Source: Prauserella halophila
GTDB taxonomy: Bacteria; Actinomycetota; Actinomycetes; Mycobacteriales; Pseudonocardiaceae
DNA length: 64,000 bases
Direction: 5' to 3'
NCBI RefSeq assembly: GCF_024171895.1
Contig: NZ_JAMTCQ010000008.1
Span: 930,001 to 994,000 of the forward strand
Both the position numbers and the translations under genes were made by a program. This document shows positions 30,260-39,303 of the stretch, piece by piece (within the stretch, counting starts at the first letter, position 1; each line of letters opens with the position of its first letter). The notes below the pieces were generated by a model that was given only the letters and a program-made list of their open reading frames with translations, was not told the DNA's origin and did not search any database.

Positions 30260-31513
30260 ATGACCGACACCGGACGCCGACGACTGGGCAGACTCGCCGC
30301 GATCCCCCTCGCCTTCGGTTCGATCGCGGGGTCGGGCATCCTCAGCCTGCCGTCGGCGGTCTACGCCGAAACCGGCCCGAGCAGCCTGCTCGTGTGGCTC
30401 GCCGCGGGTGTGCTGTGCGTGCCGATGCTCGTCATGTTCCGCGACACCGTGCGACTGTCCCCTGACGGCGACGCACTGCAGGCACTGGTGACCCGCGGCC
30501 TCGGTGACCCGATCGGCCGGGCCATGCCACTGATGTTCCTGTTCGTCGTTGTCGTCGGCCTGCCGACGGGATGCGTCGTGGCCGGCCGCTACGTCGAACG
30601 CGGCCTCGGCATCCCCGGCGCGACCGGCGTGATCGCCGTGGCGCTGCTCGGCACCGCCCTGCTGATCAGCGCCCGCGGTGCGGGCGCCAAACAGTGGACC
30701 CAGCTCGTGGGCAGCGCCGCGCTGACGCTCACGGGCGTGGCACTCGTACTGCTCGGCACACTCGGCACCACCGGATCGCGGGCCGAACCCGTCGACCTGA
30801 TCCCCGGCGCCGAGGCGGCGCACGTCCTGCTCCCGGGTGTGCTGCTGGCGTTCTGGGCCTTCGTCGGTTTCGAGAACCTGACGTTCCTGGCTCGCGAACT
30901 CCGCGCACCCGACCGGGATTTCCTCCCGGTCAGCGTGGTGGCACTCGCGCTGTACGGCACGTTCGCCGTCGCGCTCACCGTGGCCGTCGCCCTCAGCGTC
31001 ACCCGCACGGGCGTCGACCCGGTCGCGGGACTGCTGCAGATCGCCGAAACCCCGCTCGTGCAGGCGATCGTCGCTCTCGTGGCCGTGTCGGCGATGCTCA
31101 TCAACGCCACCGCGTGGGTCCGCGGGCTGAGCACACTGCTGAGGCTCGCGGCCGCCGACAGCACGCTGCCGCGCCGAACCCCCGCTCCCGTGGTGACGAT
31201 GGGCGCGCTGTTCTCCGTCACTCTCGCCGTCCTACTGACGGACCAGAGCCTGACCGTGGACGCACTCGCCGCGAGCAGTGCCGTGTTCGTGCTCATCTAC
31301 GCGGTGTGCATCGTGGGCTACGTCCGGTTGTACGGGGTCAACGGCCGCACCGTCTCGAACGCCGCGCTGCTCGTCGTCATGACGGCGTCGCTCGTCCAGT
31401 CCGGCGGCCGCAGCCTGTACGGCGCCGGCGTGGCAGCCGGCTGTCTGCTCTGGTGCGCGTGGCGTCATCGGCGTGCGCGTGTGCACTCCCGACCCTCCCC
31501 CAGCGGCACCTGA
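30260..31513 (+). CDS. APC-superfamily amino acid/amine permease
   Basis: The 417-residue membrane protein has about 11-12 hydrophobic segments. The first helix carries the broken motif GSIAGSGILSLPSAV typical of APC transporters (GSG in helix 1), and LLAFWAFVGFENLTFLARELRAPDRDF matches the helix 6 region. It is shorter than most family members and lacks long tails. The substrate is unknown, and the divergent MarR suggests induction by the substrate or a related compound. ATG 30260 stands 6 nt after the proposed -10 box. Confidence 0.85.
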   Translation: MTDTGRRRLGRLAAIPLAFGSIAGSGILSLPSAVYAETGPSSLLVWLAAGVLCVPMLVMFRDTVRLSPDGDALQALVTRGLGDPIGRAMPLMFLFVVVVGLPTGCVVAGRYVERGLGIPGATGVIAVALLGTALLISARGAGAKQWTQLVGSAALTLTGVALVLLGTLGTTGSRAEPVDLIPGAEAAHVLLPGVLLAFWAFVGFENLTFLARELRAPDRDFLPVSVVALALYGTFAVALTVAVALSVTRTGVDPVAGLLQIAETPLVQAIVALVAVSAMLINATAWVRGLSTLLRLAAADSTLPRRTPAPVVTMGALFSVTLAVLLTDQSLTVDALAASSAVFVLIYAVCIVGYVRLYGVNGRTVSNAALLVVMTASLVQSGGRSLYGAGVAAGCLLWCAWRHRRARVHSRPSPSGT

Positions 31514-31616
31514 GACTCGCCCCGGTTCCCACATGGCGGACGCATCGTCCTCGTGACCACCGCATGTCAGGACGCCACCTGCCCACCGACTGGGACCCGG
31601 GCGTAGCCTGTACGGC

Positions 31617-33461
31617 ATGCCTGCTCTGCGTTCCCGTACCACCACCCACGGCCGTAATGCCGCCGGGGCGCGTTCCCTGTGGCGAGCGACCGGGATGACC
31701 GACAGCGACTTCGGCAAGCCGATCGTCGCGATCGCCAACTCCTACACGCAGTTCGTCCCCGGCCACGTACACCTCAAGGATCTCGGTGAGATCGTGGCGA
31801 AGGCCGTCGGCGAGGCGGGCGGCGTGGCGCGCGAATTCCACACGATCGCGGTCGACGACGGCATCGCCATGGGCCACTCGGGCATGCTCTACTCGCTGCC
31901 CTCGCGCGAGATCATCTCCGATTCGGTGGAGTACATGGTCAACGCGCACCAGGCCGATGCGCTCGTGTGCATCTCCAACTGCGACAAGATCACGCCCGGC
32001 ATGCTCAACGCCGCGATGCGCCTGAACGTCCCGACCGTGTTCGTCTCCGGCGGTCCGATGGAAGCGGGCAAGGCGGTCGTCGTGGACGGCGTCGCGCACC
32101 CGTCGAGCGACCTGATCACGACGATCTCGGCGTCGGCGAACGACGCGGTCGACGAGCAGGGCCTGTCGGAGGTCGAACGGTCGGCGTGCCCGACCTGCGG
32201 GTCGTGCTCGGGCATGTTCACCGCGAACTCGATGAACTGCCTCACCGAAGCCCTCGGGCTGTCGTTGCCGGGCAACGGTTCGACGCTGGCCACCCACGCG
32301 GCGCGACGTGCGCTGTTCGAGGACGCGGGCCGCACCGTCGTCGAACTGGCCAAACGCTGGTACGCCGAGGACGACGAGTCGGCACTGCCGCGCAGCATCG
32401 CGTCGCGGGAGGCGTTCGAGAACGCCATGGCGCTCGACATGGCGATGGGCGGGTCGACGAACACCGTGCTGCACGTCCTCGCCGCCGCCGAGGAGGGCGA
32501 GATCGACTTCTCGATCGACGACATCGACCGCATCGGCCGCTCCGTGCCATGCCTGTCCAAGGTGGCGCCCAATTCGGACTACCACATGGAGGACGTGCAC
32601 CGGGCGGGCGGAATCCCCGCGATCCTCGGCGAACTGTACCGCGGGGGACTGCTCAACACCGGCGTCGCATCGGTGCACTCGCCGTCGATGGAACAGTGGC
32701 TGTCCACATGGGACATCCGAGCCGAGTCGCCGTCCGAGGACGCCGTCGAGCTCTTCCACGCCGCACCGGGTGGGGTGCGCACGACCGCTGCGTTCTCCAC
32801 CGAGAACCGGTGGTCCTCGGTGGACACCGATGCGACCGGCGGCTGCATCCGTGACGTCGAGCACGCCTACACCGTCGACGGCGGCCTGGCCGTCCTGCAG
32901 GGCAACCTCGCCGAGAACGGCGCGGTGATCAAATCCGCGGGCATCGACGAGGAGCTGTGGCACTTCGAGGGCCCCGCGCGTGTCGTGGAGAGCCAGGAGG
33001 AAGCCGTGTCGGCGATCCTCGGCAAGCAGGTGCAGCCCGGCGAGGTGATCGTCGTCCGTTACGAAGGGCCGTCCGGCGGGCCGGGCATGCAGGAGATGCT
33101 GCATCCGACGGCGTTCCTCAAGGGCGCGGGCCTGGGCAAGGTGTGCGCGCTGATCACCGACGGCCGCTTCTCCGGCGGGTCGTCCGGCATCTCGGTGGGC
33201 CACGTCTCCCCCGAGGCCGCCGACGGCGGGACGATCGGCCTGGTCGAGAACGGCGACCCGATCCGTATCGACGTCCACGGGCGGTCCCTCGAGCTGCTCG
33301 TGGACGACACGGTGCTGGCCGAACGGCGCGCCAAGATGAACGCGAGCGAACGGCCGTGGCAGCCCGTCGAACGGGAGCGTCCGGTGACCACCGCGCTGCG
33401 CGCCTACGCCAGGATGGCGACATCGGCCGACCGCGGCGCGGTGCGCGACCTGAACGGGTAG
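31617..33461 (+). CDS. ilvD: Dihydroxy-acid dehydratase
   Basis: IlvD dehydrates the dihydroxy acids made by IlvC, using a Fe-S cluster. The 614-residue protein has [12 protein letters not shown] (about residues 118-129) and [18 protein letters not shown] (about 191-208), whose cysteines bind the cluster, and [17 protein letters not shown] near the C-terminus. It is full length. It is a single-gene unit about 3 kb from ilvB on the opposite strand. TAGCCT 7 nt before ATG 31617 suggests a leaderless message. Confidence 0.96.
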   Translation: MPALRSRTTTHGRNAAGARSLWRATGMTDSDFGKPIVAIANSYTQFVPGHVHLKDLGEIVAKAVGEAGGVAREFHTIAVDDGIAMGHSGMLYSLPSREIISDSVEYMVNAHQADALVCISNCDKITPGMLNAAMRLNVPTVFVSGGPMEAGKAVVVDGVAHPSSDLITTISASANDAVDEQGLSEVERSACPTCGSCSGMFTANSMNCLTEALGLSLPGNGSTLATHAARRALFEDAGRTVVELAKRWYAEDDESALPRSIASREAFENAMALDMAMGGSTNTVLHVLAAAEEGEIDFSIDDIDRIGRSVPCLSKVAPNSDYHMEDVHRAGGIPAILGELYRGGLLNTGVASVHSPSMEQWLSTWDIRAESPSEDAVELFHAAPGGVRTTAAFSTENRWSSVDTDATGGCIRDVEHAYTVDGGLAVLQGNLAENGAVIKSAGIDEELWHFEGPARVVESQEEAVSAILGKQVQPGEVIVVRYEGPSGGPGMQEMLHPTAFLKGAGLGKVCALITDGRFSGGSSGISVGHVSPEAADGGTIGLVENGDPIRIDVHGRSLELLVDDTVLAERRAKMNASERPWQPVERERPVTTALRAYARMATSADRGAVRDLNG

Positions 33462-33504
33462 GTCACAGCGGATCGCACCTGATCCACAGCGTCCACAGCG
33501 GACG

Positions 33505-33543
33505 AACGGCGCCGCACCCCACCTGTGGGGGTGCGGCGCCGTT
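33505..33543. terminator. Bidirectional terminator between ilvD and the DoxX gene
   Basis: Arms 33505-33520 and 33528-33543 pair over 16 bp (AACGGCGCCGCACCCC), with T-residues after the right arm. It lies between two convergent genes. Confidence 0.9.
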
Positions 33544-33569
33544 TTCACGTTCCACGGGAGCGGCCACGC

Positions 33570-34190
33570 TCAGCGGAACATCACGATGACCACAATGGAG
33601 GCTGCGGTGGCGAGGAGGAGCCCGAACAGGCCGAACGCACCGGGCTTGCGCCGCCACGGCGTGTTCTTGTCGACGGCGAGCCGGCCCGCTCCCGTGAACA
33701 ACAGGGTCAGCGCCGCGAGCCCGATCAGCAGCTCGAGCTCGGTCTCGAAGTAGCCACTGCCGAGCTGGAACTTCGTGACGACCATGTTGATGGTGACACC
33801 GAGGACCGCGGCGGCACCGAGCGGCGTGAACAGCCCGGCGGCCAGCAGCAGTGCGCCGCCGGTCTCCGCGAGGGCCGTGATCCACGCCAGGAGCGTCGTC
33901 TGGCCCGTGTAGCCCATACCGGTCAGGGCGTCGGCGAAGCCGCCGATGCCGGGGCCGTCGAACAGGCCGAACAGCTTCTGCAGGCCGTGGGCGCCCATCA
34001 CCATGGCGAGCCCGAGCCGCAGCACGAGCAGGCCGACATCCAGCCCGGCGTGCCAGCGGTCGGGTTCGGGGCCGGACTCTTCGACCTCCGCGAGCATGCT
34101 GTCACTCCCCGGCCGGCTGGGGCCGGAGTCGTCCATCGTGCTGGGGTCGAACTTCGTCGTCGGGGAATCGGGGTCGTCGGGTGTGCTCAT
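33570..34190 (-). CDS. DoxX-family membrane protein
   Basis: The 206-residue protein has about 55 polar N-terminal residues followed by four membrane helices of the DoxX/DoxD type (LDVGLLVLRLGLAMVMGAHGLQKLFG, then TALAETGGALLLAAGLFTPLGAAAVLGVTINM, then LELLIGLAALTLLFTGAG and a final helix). The mycobacterial counterpart Rv3005c belongs to a membrane redox complex with SodA and SseA; that link is from memory and cannot be tested here. ATG 34190 fits the family start better than upstream readings. Confidence 0.88.
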   Translation of the reverse strand: MSTPDDPDSPTTKFDPSTMDDSGPSRPGSDSMLAEVEESGPEPDRWHAGLDVGLLVLRLGLAMVMGAHGLQKLFGLFDGPGIGGFADALTGMGYTGQTTLLAWITALAETGGALLLAAGLFTPLGAAAVLGVTINMVVTKFQLGSGYFETELELLIGLAALTLLFTGAGRLAVDKNTPWRRKPGAFGLFGLLLATAASIVVIVMFR

Positions 34191-34269
34191 AGCCGCGCAG
34201 AGTAGAGCATCACCGCGACGACCGGGTGAACGACACGGCACACGTGGCACCCGTGACGGTGACGTCTCG

Positions 34270-35094
34270 TCACGCGTGCGGGTCGAACGCGATGTCGCCG
34301 GGCTCGGCCTTCTCGAGGTTGCTCGCGAACGCACCGTCGGAGATCGCCAGGCTCGCACTGCCGAAGTCGGCGGAGGTGAGGGTGTCGCGAATGCCGCCCG
34401 GGAAGTGGTCCCAGCTCACCAGATCCGGGTACTGCCAGGTGCCGTAGTGGTTCTCCGGCGGTTCGTCTCCTGTGGACGCGAGGCGGAAGCAATGCGTGCC
34501 TGCACCGTCCTTGTGGTAGACGATCTTCGGGTGCGTGCCCTCCCACTGCACCTCGGACGCGGAATAGGTCGAGTAGTCGCCGTGGGCGGAGACCGACACG
34601 TACTCGGCGCTGTCGCCGCCACGGACCCAGACGACGACGTGCTCGATGTCGTGCCGGTGGCCGAACACGTCGAACCCGGGGACTGCCTGGTCCTTCTCGA
34701 AGTACAGGTCGTACAGGTAGGCGCACCAGTCGCCGTCGCACGTGGACCGGGAGTACGCGTTCGTGTTGTCCAAATCGGATGCGTCACGGCAGTTGCCGTT
34801 GAGGGCACCCGAGTTGTTGAGTCCCTCGTTGAGGGTGCCGTCCGGCCCGACGGCGGGGGTCGGATAGCAGCCGTCCGTGTCGTAGTCGAGCGCCGGCTGC
34901 CACCGGCCGTCGGCCTCGGCGTGGCTCGCGGGCAGTGCGGCCGGCGGATCGGCGTGGGCGACACCGGCCATGGGCACGACGAGCAGCAGCGCCGTCGCGG
35001 CGAGGGTCTTGACCGCCAGCAGTGGCCTCGCGAACCGGCGACGACGTGGGCTGGCGTGGGAGGGTCGGGCGGGCTCGGCTGCTGCCGGGTCCAT
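34270..35094 (-). CDS. Secreted NPP1 / Nep1-like protein (NLP)
   Basis: The 274-residue precursor has an arginine-rich start (SPRRRRFARP) and a hydrophobic signal segment ending VAHA-DP near residue 50. The mature part matches NPP1: LDYDTDGCYPTPAVGPDG, cysteine pairs, and the heptapeptide region GHRHDIEHVVVW. In cytolytic NLPs the heptapeptide is GHRHDWE; here Trp is replaced by Ile. NLPs of plant pathogens bind membrane sphingolipids and cause necrosis, but many bacterial members are harmless secreted proteins. GAGAGGA precedes ATG 35094. There are no linked virulence genes. Confidence 0.88.
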   Translation of the reverse strand: MDPAAAEPARPSHASPRRRRFARPLLAVKTLAATALLLVVPMAGVAHADPPAALPASHAEADGRWQPALDYDTDGCYPTPAVGPDGTLNEGLNNSGALNGNCRDASDLDNTNAYSRSTCDGDWCAYLYDLYFEKDQAVPGFDVFGHRHDIEHVVVWVRGGDSAEYVSVSAHGDYSTYSASEVQWEGTHPKIVYHKDGAGTHCFRLASTGDEPPENHYGTWQYPDLVSWDHFPGGIRDTLTSADFGSASLAISDGAFASNLEKAEPGDIAFDPHA

Positions 35095-35325
35095 CGGGAG
35101 GTCCTCTCTGCCGGATCGATGATCGACAGGAAGACAAGCAGCGCCCCGGGCACACGAACAACCGACAATGGTCGACGCTTCGTCCGAACCACTCCAACGG
35201 CCCAGCGCTCCCTCCCCTGTGGACACCAGGGGATGGCGCACTCACGGGCCGGCGAAGCGAGCACGAGCGCGACTGCCCGCCCGACGAACCGCACCTCGGC
35301 GTGACCACGGACACGTACGTCCTCA

Positions 35326-35378
35326 TTATTGACCGAGAGGTCCATATCGGGCATAGTTATGGACGATTAAGTCAATAA
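35326..35378. promoter_or_regulatory. Nested double operator upstream of the SDR gene
   Basis: TTATTGAC (35326-35333) mirrors GTCAATAA (35371-35378), and GTCCATA (35340-35346) mirrors TATGGAC (35358-35364), all around centre 35352. Each half (TATTGAC-N6-GTCCATA) is itself a nearly symmetrical 20-bp site, so this looks like two dimer sites in opposite orientation. The TetR gene at 36204-36800 is the obvious candidate binder. Confidence 0.7.
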
Positions 35379-35397
35379 CTCGGAGGAGGTGGGCGGC

Positions 35398-36132
35398 GTG
35401 GCCGTCCTTACGGGAAAGATCGCGGTGGTCACCGGCGGCAGCAGCGGCATCGGGCTCGCGATCGCGCGGGCGTTCCGCGACGAGGGTGCGAAGGTGTTCA
35501 TCACGGGCCGTCGCAAGGAAGCACTCGACGAGGCACTCGTTGAACTCGGAGCGGACGTGACCGCTGTGGTCTGCGATTCTGCCGTACCAGCGGATCTCGA
35601 CGTTCTCTACGAGACCGTCCGTGAGCAGGCCGGGCACGTGGACATCGTGGTCGCCAACGCCGGTATCGGCATCCAGACCACATTCGGCGAGGTCACCGAG
35701 GAACAGGTCGACGCCCTGCTCGCCACCAATGTCAAGGGAACCGTCTTCACCGTCCAAAAAGCATTGCCACTGCTTCGCTCGGGGGCATCCGTCATCCTGA
35801 CGGGCTCGAGCGCCGCAACCCGCCCTCCCCACGGTCTCGAGATCTACGCGGCGACGAAGGCCGCGGTGCGTAACCTGGCCCGCGGCTGGGCCCACAGTTC
35901 ACGGCAGCACGGCTTCCGGGTGAACGTGCTCTCACCGGGTACGGTGCCCACTCCAGGCCTGCTCGATCTCCTGCCCGCGGAAGCTCGGGAGCAGAGCGAG
36001 GAAGCCACCCCGCTGGGCCGGCTCGGCACACCGGAGGAGATCGCTGCCGCCGCCACCTTCCTGGCTTCGAACGCGTCAAGCTACGTCAACGGCTCCGAAC
36101 TCGCCGTCGACGGCGGCGCCGCGCAGATCTGA
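35398..36132 (+). CDS. Short-chain dehydrogenase/reductase (classical SDR)
   Basis: The 244-residue protein has the NAD(P)-binding TGGSSGIG (residues about 12-19), NAG in VANAGIG, the catalytic Ser in LTGSSAA and the YXXXK motif as YAATK, then the C-terminal VNGSELAVDGG. It is a typical oxidoreductase of alcohols or carbonyls with unknown substrate. GTG 35398 is chosen because GGAGGAGG stands 8 nt upstream; the in-frame GTG three codons earlier is too close. It is convergent with a TetR gene that probably represses it. Confidence 0.9.
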   Translation: MAVLTGKIAVVTGGSSGIGLAIARAFRDEGAKVFITGRRKEALDEALVELGADVTAVVCDSAVPADLDVLYETVREQAGHVDIVVANAGIGIQTTFGEVTEEQVDALLATNVKGTVFTVQKALPLLRSGASVILTGSSAATRPPHGLEIYAATKAAVRNLARGWAHSSRQHGFRVNVLSPGTVPTPGLLDLLPAEAREQSEEATPLGRLGTPEEIAAAATFLASNASSYVNGSELAVDGGAAQI

Positions 36133-36203
36133 CGCCCTCCATCCGTGCCGAGGGCATTCGACCGGACCGGGCCGTCGCTGCCGTGAGCTGTGGTGCGGGC
36201 TAC

Positions 36204-36800
36204 TCACCGTCCCGGTGAAGGCAGCAGTCGAGTCAGGGCGGACTCGGCGGCCGAGGCGAGAGCCTCGACGCCCATACCTGTCCGCCCGAGCGCGACCACT
36301 CCGAGCTGGGCGGCCAGCACCGCATAGGCGACCTCGCCGGCATCCACGCCGGGGTCCACGTCGCCTTCGCACTGAGCCCGCTCGATCGCCTCCGTCAGAA
36401 TCCCGGCGGTGGCGTCGTAGCTGCGCCGGGCCTCGGCCGCTACATCCGGCATGCTCGTCGCCAGCTCGGCAGTGCTGTTCGCCAGGAGACATCCTCGCTG
36501 GGCGGATGCCCCGGTGGAGTCACGACTCGGACCGTGTGCGAACTCGCGCACGAAGTCGATGGCCTGCGGCACGGAAGCCAGCCGCTCGCGGAGCATCCGA
36601 TCGTTGGTGTCGTTGTATTCGCGCAGCACCCGAAGGAACAGCTGGTGCTTATCGCCGAAAGCTCCGTACAGGCTGCCCTTGCCCAGTCCGCTGGCGCGCA
36701 TGAGATCGTCCACCGACGTCGCCGCGTAGCCCTTGTCCCAAAAAACCTGGCGGATCGCCGCGACGACGCGCTCCTCGTCGAACTCCCGGGGCCGTGGCAC
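36204..36800 (-). CDS. TetR-family repressor
   Basis: The 198-residue protein has an N-terminal helix-turn-helix (FWDKGYAATSVDDLMRASGL then GKGSLYGAFGDKHQLF, residues about 20-55) and a C-terminal helical ligand domain with RGCLLANSTAEL. It resembles the AcrR/NemR-type regulators that sense electrophiles through a cysteine near this position (Cys in RGCLL), which is inference. It is convergent with the SDR. GTG 36800 stands 6 nt after TATCGT, and an inverted repeat lies in the promoter. Confidence 0.9.
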   Translation of the reverse strand: MPRPREFDEERVVAAIRQVFWDKGYAATSVDDLMRASGLGKGSLYGAFGDKHQLFLRVLREYNDTNDRMLRERLASVPQAIDFVREFAHGPSRDSTGASAQRGCLLANSTAELATSMPDVAAEARRSYDATAGILTEAIERAQCEGDVDPGVDAGEVAYAVLAAQLGVVALGRTGMGVEALASAAESALTRLLPSPGR

Positions 36801-36819
36801 GCCGCCACGATACGCGTTG

Positions 36820-36831
36820 CTGACCAGTCAG
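36820..36831. promoter_or_regulatory. Short inverted repeat in the tetR promoter
   Basis: CTGAC-CA-GTCAG lies just upstream of the TATCGT box of the TetR gene. It shares the GAC/GTC half-core with the double operator before the SDR, so autorepression is likely. Confidence 0.5.
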
Positions 36832-36888
36832 GCCAGAATTCACCGTCGCGCAAGGCCGCTCTCGTCGACCAGTGCGGTGATCCCCGGC

Positions 36889-37794
36889 TCAGTACTCGCC
36901 GTTCACCAGGTTCTCCGGCAGTTCACCACCGGCATACCGTTCCAGCTCCCGCGCCACGACGGCGTACGAGCGGGCGAGCATGCCACCGACGAACCCACCG
37001 GTGTGCGGGGTGATCATCACGTTCGGCGCCGTCCACAACGGGTGACCTGCGGGCAGCGGTTCGGGATCGGTGACGTCGAGGATCGCGCGCAGCCGCCGCG
37101 ACGTCAGCTCGCCGAGCAGCGCGTCGGTGTCGACCACCGGTCCTCTGGCGGCGTTGACGATCACGGCACCGTCGGGCAGGGCGGCGAGGAAACCGGCATC
37201 GACCATGCCCCGGGTCGTCGACGTCAACGGCACGAGCAGCACGACGATGTCGGCGCCGGCCAGCAGCGACGGCAGGTCGTCGACACCGTGCACGCCGTCG
37301 CGGGCCGCCATCCCGACCATCGTGACGCGCACGTCGAACGGGGTGAGCCTGCGTTCGAGCTGTCTGCCGACGTCTCCCGCCCCGACGATCACGGCCCGTT
37401 TGCCCTGCAGCGTGTCCGTCCCGTGCGGCCGCCACACGCCCTCGGCGTGGGCGGCCTGGAAGTCCGGCAGCTCGCGATACAGCGACAGCAGCGTGGCCAC
37501 GGCCCATTCGGCGGTGCTGCCGCCGTGGGCACCGCGGCACGTCGACAGCAACACTCCGGGCGGTACGACGTCGACCCAGTCCTCCGCACCCGCGCTGCGC
37601 AACTGGATCAGACGCAGCTTCGGCAGATCCGACAGCACCTTCCCGGAGATACCGACTCCCGGCACCAGCACCTCCGCGTCGGCTGCGGCCTCGGGCAACG
37701 GCTGTCCGGGTTCGTACTTGACCGGGTACACGCCGTCGATGCCGGTCAGCGCGGTCATGCCGCCGTCGTCGGGAACCAGAACCGTGATCGCCAT
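36889..37794 (-). CDS. D-isomer-specific 2-hydroxyacid dehydrogenase
   Basis: The 301-residue protein has the NAD-binding GAGDVGRQLERRL (about residue 140) and the catalytic set Arg in NAARGPVVD, Glu in VTDPEPLPAGHPLW and His in TPHTGG. It belongs with the glyoxylate/hydroxypyruvate reductase-like members of the SerA superfamily but lacks the extra SerA domains. The substrate is unknown. The start ATG follows a GAGAAGATGGGGG stretch. It is divergent from lppZ. Confidence 0.88.
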   Translation of the reverse strand: MAITVLVPDDGGMTALTGIDGVYPVKYEPGQPLPEAAADAEVLVPGVGISGKVLSDLPKLRLIQLRSAGAEDWVDVVPPGVLLSTCRGAHGGSTAEWAVATLLSLYRELPDFQAAHAEGVWRPHGTDTLQGKRAVIVGAGDVGRQLERRLTPFDVRVTMVGMAARDGVHGVDDLPSLLAGADIVVLLVPLTSTTRGMVDAGFLAALPDGAVIVNAARGPVVDTDALLGELTSRRLRAILDVTDPEPLPAGHPLWTAPNVMITPHTGGFVGGMLARSYAVVARELERYAGGELPENLVNGEY

Positions 37795-37879
37795 GCCCCC
37801 ATCTTCTCGGTCCGACGACCCGGGGAACGCGCGACCCGCTTACCCTCGGCTCACGGCGCGGCACTTACGCTCGGAAACC

Positions 37880-39109
37880 GTGCGCATCGGGCAGCAACGG
37901 TGGTCGGTGCCGCTGGCCCTGGCGGTCAGCGGCCTGCTCGCGCTGTCCGGGTGCGCCCAGTTCGAGGACGAAGCTGCCGGGGAGCAATGGTCCGCGGCGC
38001 CGGAACTGTCACCGGAGCGCGGGCCGCAGCCCGAGCTTCCCGAGGCCGACACCCCCGACGTGCCGAGCGCTCCCCAGGAGCAGCCGACCGACGTACCGCC
38101 GCCGGAGGGCTGCACGGACTTCGACCAAGCCGTGATCGCCACCTGCCTGGACACGGTGTCGGCGGTGGCGCCGCTGCCGGGCGGGGGCCAGGTGATCAGC
38201 GCACTGGCGGGTGAGCGCCGCAGCGGCCGGGTGATGCTGGTCGACAGCAACGGCACGAAGGACCGGTTCGCGAAGCTGGACGTCGACGCGACCGGCGACG
38301 GCGGGCTGACGAGCCTGGCGCTGTCGCCGACGTACAGGGAGGACCGGCTCGTCTACGCCTACATCACGACGCCGGACGACAACCGGGTCGTGCGGTTCGC
38401 CCGCGGCCAGCCGCCGAAGCCGGTGCTGAAGGGTATCCCGAAGGGGCGGACCGGCAACGCCGGTGCGCTGTTGGCCACGGCCGACGGTTCACTGCTCGTG
38501 GCCACGGGCAACGCGGGCGATGCGAAGAAGGCCGACCGCAGCGGGACACTGTCGGGCAAGGTACTGCGGATCGACCCGTCGGGCTCTCCTGCCGCCGACA
38601 ATCCGACGAGCGGGTCGCCGGTGTTCGCCTCGGGCCTGACGAGGCCGGGCGGACTGTGCCGGACACCCGACGGTTCGCGCACGTGGGTGACGGACCGCGG
38701 CGCCGACAAGGACGCACTGTACGAGGTGCCCGACAGTGTTGACGGGTCCGACGGTGCCGACAGCGCCGACGGCGCGCCCGCGCTGGGAGCACCGGCGTGG
38801 ACGTGGCCGGACAAGCCGGGCGTGACCGGCTGTGCCGACTGGACGGATTCGGTGGCCGTGGCGACCTCGCGCGGGGAGAACGTGCAGAACCTGCCGCTGA
38901 CACAGGACGGCTCCGTGGGCGGCGAACCGCAGATCACGATGGACGGCGACAACGGGCCGAGTTACGGCAGGCTGGGGTCGCTGTCGCAGGTGTCGGAGAA
39001 CGTGTCGGTGGCCGGCACGATCAACAAGCACGACGGTGACCCGGCATCGAGCGACGATCGCGTCGTGCTGATCGTGCGCCAGCCGTCGGGTGGTTCGGGC
39101 CGCGACTGA
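37880..39109 (+). CDS. lppZ: Lipoprotein with PQQ-type sugar dehydrogenase propeller (LppZ-like)
   Basis: The 409-residue protein begins with a lipoprotein signal (LALAVSGLLALSGC, lipobox LSGC with Cys near residue 26), then a Pro/Glu-rich linker and a six-bladed propeller of the glucose/sorbosone dehydrogenase type (GGLTSLALSPTYREDRLVYAYITT, GNAGALLATADGSLLVATG, LSGKVLRIDPSG, GLTRPGGLC). It sits outside the membrane. Position and domain match mycobacterial LppZ next to the DoxX gene. The dehydrogenase activity is not established for LppZ. A short Asp/Ser/Gly/Ala repeat (SVDGSDGADSADGA) is inserted in one blade. TACGCT lies 8 nt before GTG 37880. Confidence 0.85.
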   Translation: MRIGQQRWSVPLALAVSGLLALSGCAQFEDEAAGEQWSAAPELSPERGPQPELPEADTPDVPSAPQEQPTDVPPPEGCTDFDQAVIATCLDTVSAVAPLPGGGQVISALAGERRSGRVMLVDSNGTKDRFAKLDVDATGDGGLTSLALSPTYREDRLVYAYITTPDDNRVVRFARGQPPKPVLKGIPKGRTGNAGALLATADGSLLVATGNAGDAKKADRSGTLSGKVLRIDPSGSPAADNPTSGSPVFASGLTRPGGLCRTPDGSRTWVTDRGADKDALYEVPDSVDGSDGADSADGAPALGAPAWTWPDKPGVTGCADWTDSVAVATSRGENVQNLPLTQDGSVGGEPQITMDGDNGPSYGRLGSLSQVSENVSVAGTINKHDGDPASSDDRVVLIVRQPSGGSGRD

Positions 39110-39202
39110 GCCGCTCGGCCGACGGTTCCCACCGCGGGGCCGGCCGCACCGCACGGTTCGACGGGGCCGACCGCGGCCGACAGGGACGAGCGCACCGGGC
39201 AG

Positions 39203-39300
39203 CACGACACGGCCTCCCCGAACCGCAACACGGACTCCGGAAGGCGCAACACAGCCCCCGGAGAACGCAACACGGGCCCCGGAAAGCGCAACACGGGCGG
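39203..39300 (-). repeat. 21-bp tandem repeat array II
   Basis: Cores CGCAACA recur every 21 bp at 39224, 39245, 39266 and 39287, with a degenerate fifth unit at 39203. On the minus strand the units read CCGTGTTGCG as in array I. The array fills the spacer between lppZ and the convergent small membrane protein and stops 4 nt before that gene's stop codon. Confidence 0.92.
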
Positions 39301-39303
39301 GTG

